From contig CAZLDI010000001.1 of assembly GCA_964558415.1 (NCBI GenBank), positions 212,304 through 276,303 of the forward strand: a stretch of 64,000 nt of DNA, written 5' to 3'. Each line of letters begins with the position of its first letter. Within the stretch, counting starts at the first letter, position 1. This stretch comes from CAZLDI01 sp964558415 (GTDB lineage: Bacteria; Chloroflexota; Dehalococcoidia; SM23-28-2; RBG-16-64-32). Both the position numbers and the translations under genes were made by a program. Shown in pieces: positions 61,401-64,000 of the stretch. The notes below the pieces were generated by a model that saw nothing but the letters and a program-made list of their open reading frames with translations, made no database searches and had not been told where the DNA came from.

Positions 61401-62348
61401 CGCGACGTCGCTTCCGGCAATCGACCCACCGTGCCGGGCCAGCGCCGCGACCAGCATCCGGGCATAGGCATCCAATTGAGCCAGGGCATCGGCATGTCCT
61501 TGCTCCAGGAGCTCCGCCATTCCCAGCAGGTTGATGAACATCGCGGTGATCCGGCGGTGCTCGCCGCCCAGATCGGCCGACCCTCTCTCGATCAAGGACT
61601 GCGCGATGGGCGGGAGTACGTAGCGGTAAACAAGAGGGATCACGGGGGTCGGATCGGAATGCGCATGGTCCGGCGTAACGTCCGGCGGTGTCTTGCTCAC
61701 TCGCAGCAGCCCGGCGGCGGCCGGGGTGGTCCGCCATGCCGGTGGCAGCTCCGCGGCCGCCTCCCGGCTGAACACGACCTGTCCCGGCCGCGCCAGCGCC
61801 TCTACGGTTGCCGCCCGGCTGACATCGGGGCCCAGGAGCATGTAGTGCAGCAACTCCTCCGGCTCTCCTACTGACGCCGAGAAGAAGTCGCCGCTGTGCA
61901 CGCCGATGCGCATGCGCAACTCGTGCAGCTGACCGCCGGCCTGCACGCGCCGGAACTCTCGCATCGCGGACTGCATCTCCAGTCCGCACGCCGCCGCGCG
62001 CGACGCGTGTTCTGCGGCGGGGAAGAAGAGGAGCACAGCGTCGCCGCCGAACTTCATCTGCTCGCCGCCCCATTGCTCTGCGATGGCCAGCATGCGCTCG
62101 AAGAAGCGGTTAAGCACCCCTGCCATCAACTCCGCGCCCTCGTTTCCCAGCCGGGCCAGGCGCTCGGACATCGCCGTGAATCCTGTGATGTCGCAGTGCA
62201 TCAGAGAGCCGGTTAGCGTCTCGCTCCAAATCGGCTCCCGCCGATCGCGGGAGGAGTAGTGTCGCAGCAGCGGGGCAGGCAGATACGCCCGCAGCGCGTC
62301 GTCGCCGCTGCGGGCGCCTTTCGTCATCTGCACGTCCAGGGCCCCCAT
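58404..62348 (-). CDS. Dual adenylate/guanylate cyclase domain, AAA-type ATPase and TPR regulator
   Basis: A 1314-residue protein. Cyclase domain 1 (about 30-215) with MHCDITGFTAMSERLA and KFGGDAVLLFF; cyclase domain 2 (about 265-440) with GSDVAEDGEKFIILFGAP and GDTVNLSARLMSSARAG; an ATPase (about 470-760) with Walker A GEPGIGKTRIV and VFAVDSLHWADASS; then many TPR-type helical repeats (about 870-1310). The architecture is that of large class III cyclase/STAND regulators. Domain 1 keeps the metal Asp (CDITGF) and the second Asp (GGDAV). Domain 2 has TAMFINLLGM at the first Asp position and EDGEKF at the second, so domain 2 is probably degenerate. ATG 62348 has AAGGA four bases upstream; an ATG at 62381 is possible. 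Confidence 0.88.
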   Translation of the reverse strand: MGALDVQMTKGARSGDDALRAYLPAPLLRHYSSRDRREPIWSETLTGSLMHCDITGFTAMSERLARLGNEGAELMAGVLNRFFERMLAIAEQWGGEQMKFGGDAVLLFFPAAEHASRAAACGLEMQSAMREFRRVQAGGQLHELRMRIGVHSGDFFSASVGEPEELLHYMLLGPDVSRAATVEALARPGQVVFSREAAAELPPAWRTTPAAAGLLRVSKTPPDVTPDHAHSDPTPVIPLVYRYVLPPIAQSLIERGSADLGGEHRRITAMFINLLGMAELLEQGHADALAQLDAYARMLVAALARHGGSIAGSDVAEDGEKFIILFGAPVSREGAEASALRCALEMQENLRASGLALRHRIGIGSGFAFAGEIGSDVRREYTVIGDTVNLSARLMSSARAGEVVVSARTVERAGEGFALHRLRPLRVKGKSAPVHAFRLQGYGESPAVAGVDRGAMVGRDSELSALLRLARRVEAGRVAWAYITGEPGIGKTRIVTELTGRLESKGWRCLWGRCYAHTSHVPFSAWIDPLRQLLGVTAAMDGARAWDTARDAVARLAPAAADFAALIGELLMVDVPEEEEMGSLDGNLRRQRLLSTIVEVFRGAALERPLVFAVDSLHWADASSIELLSSLAQTEDARLLVCVISRLEAPPPEMAEEKPQLSVRLSALSDAAARRMLAIGEEMSASRVASILGRAQGNPLFLQEIARTGAPAGADVPETVNEVVMARLDALPAAERLVVRTASVIGPSFEAPALRALLGERIEEARMRQALGALTELGFTEEDETQPPAFAFHHVLTQEVAYESLPYAERRRLHRAVAAYLERERAGQLESVCELLLHHFERADDAQKSSIYAMMSGDHAAALFASREALEFYQRSLAAAERSAGRAEGARSVLLERIGDCLETTGKHSEAVQAYEGALGAWEGPRRRHRGLPWPRHERVHKAVLYRKLGVSCERGSSYDASLRWLDEALRVLPRRPVALGAQVCAAKSTALFRKGLFRDGVIWGRRAVELAARSGDRREMAYARNMLANSYMEQGDLRKALRQQRQSVRLYHELRDFPGQASANNNLGKCYQLLGMFDAALYHYEVGLQADERVGDAVDVAVAHNNIGEVLLALGRIAEAVGHFGQVMAAVERHPDLAALVGLAQVNLCRCWMAEGDLARASTHLRRSLRLLRRVGAEGILVEALMQKSALHLAEGRSEDALREARGALAKAETLEARLLQARGEKLVGEALAALGRHDQALGRLRSSVSLARQMGAEHEGAQAQLAMGRVLLSAGGSSGVARMALRKAVSALSRMGAERDLSEAQRLLSEAQ

Positions 62349-62405
62349 GGAGTCCTTAGATGATACCGCCACCCCCACCATACCGGAAGCTAGCCTTCCC
62401 GCCCG

Positions 62406-64000
62406 CTACTCCGTGCAGGCAGGGCCCAGGAACGCCCTGACCGTGCCGTTGAACGGCGGCATCGGCGGGTACAGCGTCACCATGTTCGACAGGTCGCTCA
62501 CGTTGATCATCTCCCCAAACGTGCTCCCCGGCGTCAGGTCCCACCTGCGCCCGTAGTTCGGATGCCCCAGACTGGTCCCGATCCGCCGTATCGGCGCGAC
62601 GAACTGCGCCAGGTCGCTCACGTTGATCCGGTTCACGGCGATCTGCGGAGAAAGGTCCGCCGTCCAGTCGTTGAGGCCGCAGCGGTCCGCCGGGTTCGTC
62701 CCAACGTAGCGCTCCACCGCCGACTTGTATCCGTCTCCGTCGCACTGCTCGCCGCCGCCCGTGTTGCACGGCAGCGCGTCCTTGGCGAAGTCGCCCACAC
62801 CGTCCGTGTTGGTGCACGGGTTCGTCCCGATCACCGCCTCACCGTACGTGAACAGCGAGTCGCCGTCCGCGTTCTCCTTGTAGTCCGCCGCGCTGCCTCC
62901 CGACACGTTCACGTTCCGGTGATGCAGGCACACCGCCGGCGGCGACGGGTTCAGACTGCTATACGTCCACTCCACAAGGTCAAACATGAAGTCGTTGTCG
63001 CAGTCCGGGTCCAGCTGGCAATCGTCAGGGTCGGGCAGCGTATCCGGGTCCTCCGCACCGTCCGGCCCCATCGCCGCGCAGCCGTCGTTGACCACCGAAT
63101 CGTCGTTGGCCGTACCCGCACCCGGGTCCTCGTCCGGCGCATCGATCATGTCCGCGCAGGCGCCCGTGATGTTGGCCTCGCTGAACAGCCCCACCTTCGG
63201 ACAGCCGTCGTTCCAGAAGCCATCAAAGTCGTTGTCCGACGCGTCGCACTCCAACGCGTCCAGCCAGCCATCGCCGTCGTCGTCCGGGTCGCAGACGTTC
63301 CCACCCCAGGTGTCGCTTCGCGAGAACGGCTGCTCCACCAGGTTCTGCGTGTCGCCGTTCGGCACCCCGCGCCCGTCCGGCAGGAACGTAGTCGTACTGC
63401 GCGAGAACGGCTGCTCGTTCGGGGAATGGTTGGTCAGCGCGTCAGGCCCCGCGTCGTTGTCCTCCTGGCCCGGGTTGTAGTTGAACGCCGCCGTCGCCGG
63501 CGGAAAGCCCGGACAGTTGTCCGCTTCGTTCAGCACCCCGTCTCCGTCCACATCCCCGCAACCCGGGTCCAACAGGTCGATCAAGAGATCCTGGGAGGGG
63601 TCGTTGTTTTCCCCATCCTGGCACACCTGGGGATTAAAGGAGGTCGTCTCGGGAACCTCCTGGCCATCCAGGTCGTCCGGGTCGATGTCCCCGCAGTACT
63701 CGTCGCCGTCAAGGTTCGTCCCGGCGATGCAGAGCGGCGTCCCCAGCTCGCTGCGCCCCTGTTGCCCGTTCGGCAAGGCCGTCTCCGGGTCGCAGACGTT
63801 CCCGATCCCGTCCCCGTCCGTGTCCGTCTGGTCAGTGTTGGCGATCAGGAAGCAGTTGTCCGCCTGGTTGCCAATGCCGTCTCCGTCGCAGTCCGTCGCC
63901 GTCACGCAGGACGTCACACCGTACACCAGCGGCGCCGGGTCGCAGCCGCTCGGCATCCCGTCAAAGTCCGGGTCCCCCGGCGGCGTCACCAGCCGCGGGT
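62406..64000 (-). CDS. Thrombospondin type-3 repeat surface protein with shared C-terminal module, 5' partial
   Basis: At least 531 codons, open to the right end of the window, so the N-terminus lies outside. Many Ca-binding Asp-rich repeats (about 1-400 visible; DCDGDGIGNQADNCFLIAN and DTDGDGIGNVCDPETA types) alternate with Asn/Ser-rich spacers such as NLVEQPFSRSDTWGGN and two copies of EQPFSRS. The C-terminal module (about 445-527) differs from the others in its tail (INVSDLAQFVAPIRRIGTS, NVSDLSNMVTLYPPMPPF, ending GPACTE). Surface or secreted; Ca-dependent folding expected. A GTG at 63989 is not the true start. Confidence 0.82.
   Translation of the reverse strand, partial: PRLVTPPGDPDFDGMPSGCDPAPLVYGVTSCVTATDCDGDGIGNQADNCFLIANTDQTDTDGDGIGNVCDPETALPNGQQGRSELGTPLCIAGTNLDGDEYCGDIDPDDLDGQEVPETTSFNPQVCQDGENNDPSQDLLIDLLDPGCGDVDGDGVLNEADNCPGFPPATAAFNYNPGQEDNDAGPDALTNHSPNEQPFSRSTTTFLPDGRGVPNGDTQNLVEQPFSRSDTWGGNVCDPDDDGDGWLDALECDASDNDFDGFWNDGCPKVGLFSEANITGACADMIDAPDEDPGAGTANDDSVVNDGCAAMGPDGAEDPDTLPDPDDCQLDPDCDNDFMFDLVEWTYSSLNPSPPAVCLHHRNVNVSGGSAADYKENADGDSLFTYGEAVIGTNPCTNTDGVGDFAKDALPCNTGGGEQCDGDGYKSAVERYVGTNPADRCGLNDWTADLSPQIAVNRINVSDLAQFVAPIRRIGTSLGHPNYGRRWDLTPGSTFGEMINVSDLSNMVTLYPPMPPFNGTVRAFLGPACTE

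Overview
The window is high-GC, densely coded bacterial DNA, most like a member of the Chloroflexota (Dehalococcoidia/SAR202-like). This rests on the mix of CSLREA/beta-helix and thrombospondin type-3 surface proteins, an HspR-type heat-shock cluster, cyclase/DUF3237/amidohydrolase/CoA-type catabolic enzymes, many GTG/TTG starts and near-leaderless promoters. The assignment is inference; there is no rRNA, canonical tRNA or CRISPR array here to anchor it.

Layout. 1-6.7 kb: catabolic enzymes (cyclase-family hydrolase, FAD monooxygenase, SDR, DUF3237, amidohydrolase), a HicAB toxin-antitoxin pair and a GltD-type flavoprotein. 7.1-10.9 kb: two ABC exporter half-transporters. 11-18 kb: RimI acetyltransferase, VOC protein, cytidylate kinase-like protein, a broken and duplicated GIY-YIG gene, three tandem proteins sharing an HWHA/histidine-rich extracytoplasmic domain, and an RpiB-like isomerase. 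19-26.5 kb: a phage-tail-like protein, a CaiB fragment, SDR, SnoaL, HIT, a DsbA/FrnE-family gene with an in-frame TGA exactly at the first active-site Cys (candidate selenoprotein), acyl-CoA dehydrogenase and a methyltransferase. 26.5-27.4 kb: a tandemly duplicated unit, each copy with an 86-nt tRNA-like gene of unusual 8/4 architecture, a second promoter, a short RNA and a strong terminator. 28-35.5 kb: heat-shock cluster (Hsp20, DnaJ-like, HtrA, HspR, ClpC/B). 35.7-38.7 kb: four virion-type genes including a capsid protein, with no portal or terminase. 38.9-42.5 kb: HD-GYP protein, Pro-rich membrane protein, ECF sigma factor and a small protein, in one direction. 43-64 kb: a surface/secreted protein island in which five proteins end in the same ~75-residue C-terminal module, with an orphan tail of a sixth, plus a PQQ-type sugar dehydrogenase, a subtilase and a large dual-cyclase/ATPase/TPR regulator.

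The most unusual observations are (i) the two tandem 8/4 tRNA-like RNAs with serine-type acceptor ends but GAC and GAU anticodons and compensatory D-stem changes, (ii) the FrnE-family UGA with a SECIS-compatible hairpin just downstream, (iii) the shared C-terminal module of the surface proteins, and (iv) GAAC-N4-GTTC palindromes upstream of the capsid operon, a coiled-coil gene and a long stem-loop. None has been tested by a search; the decisive computation is given for each.
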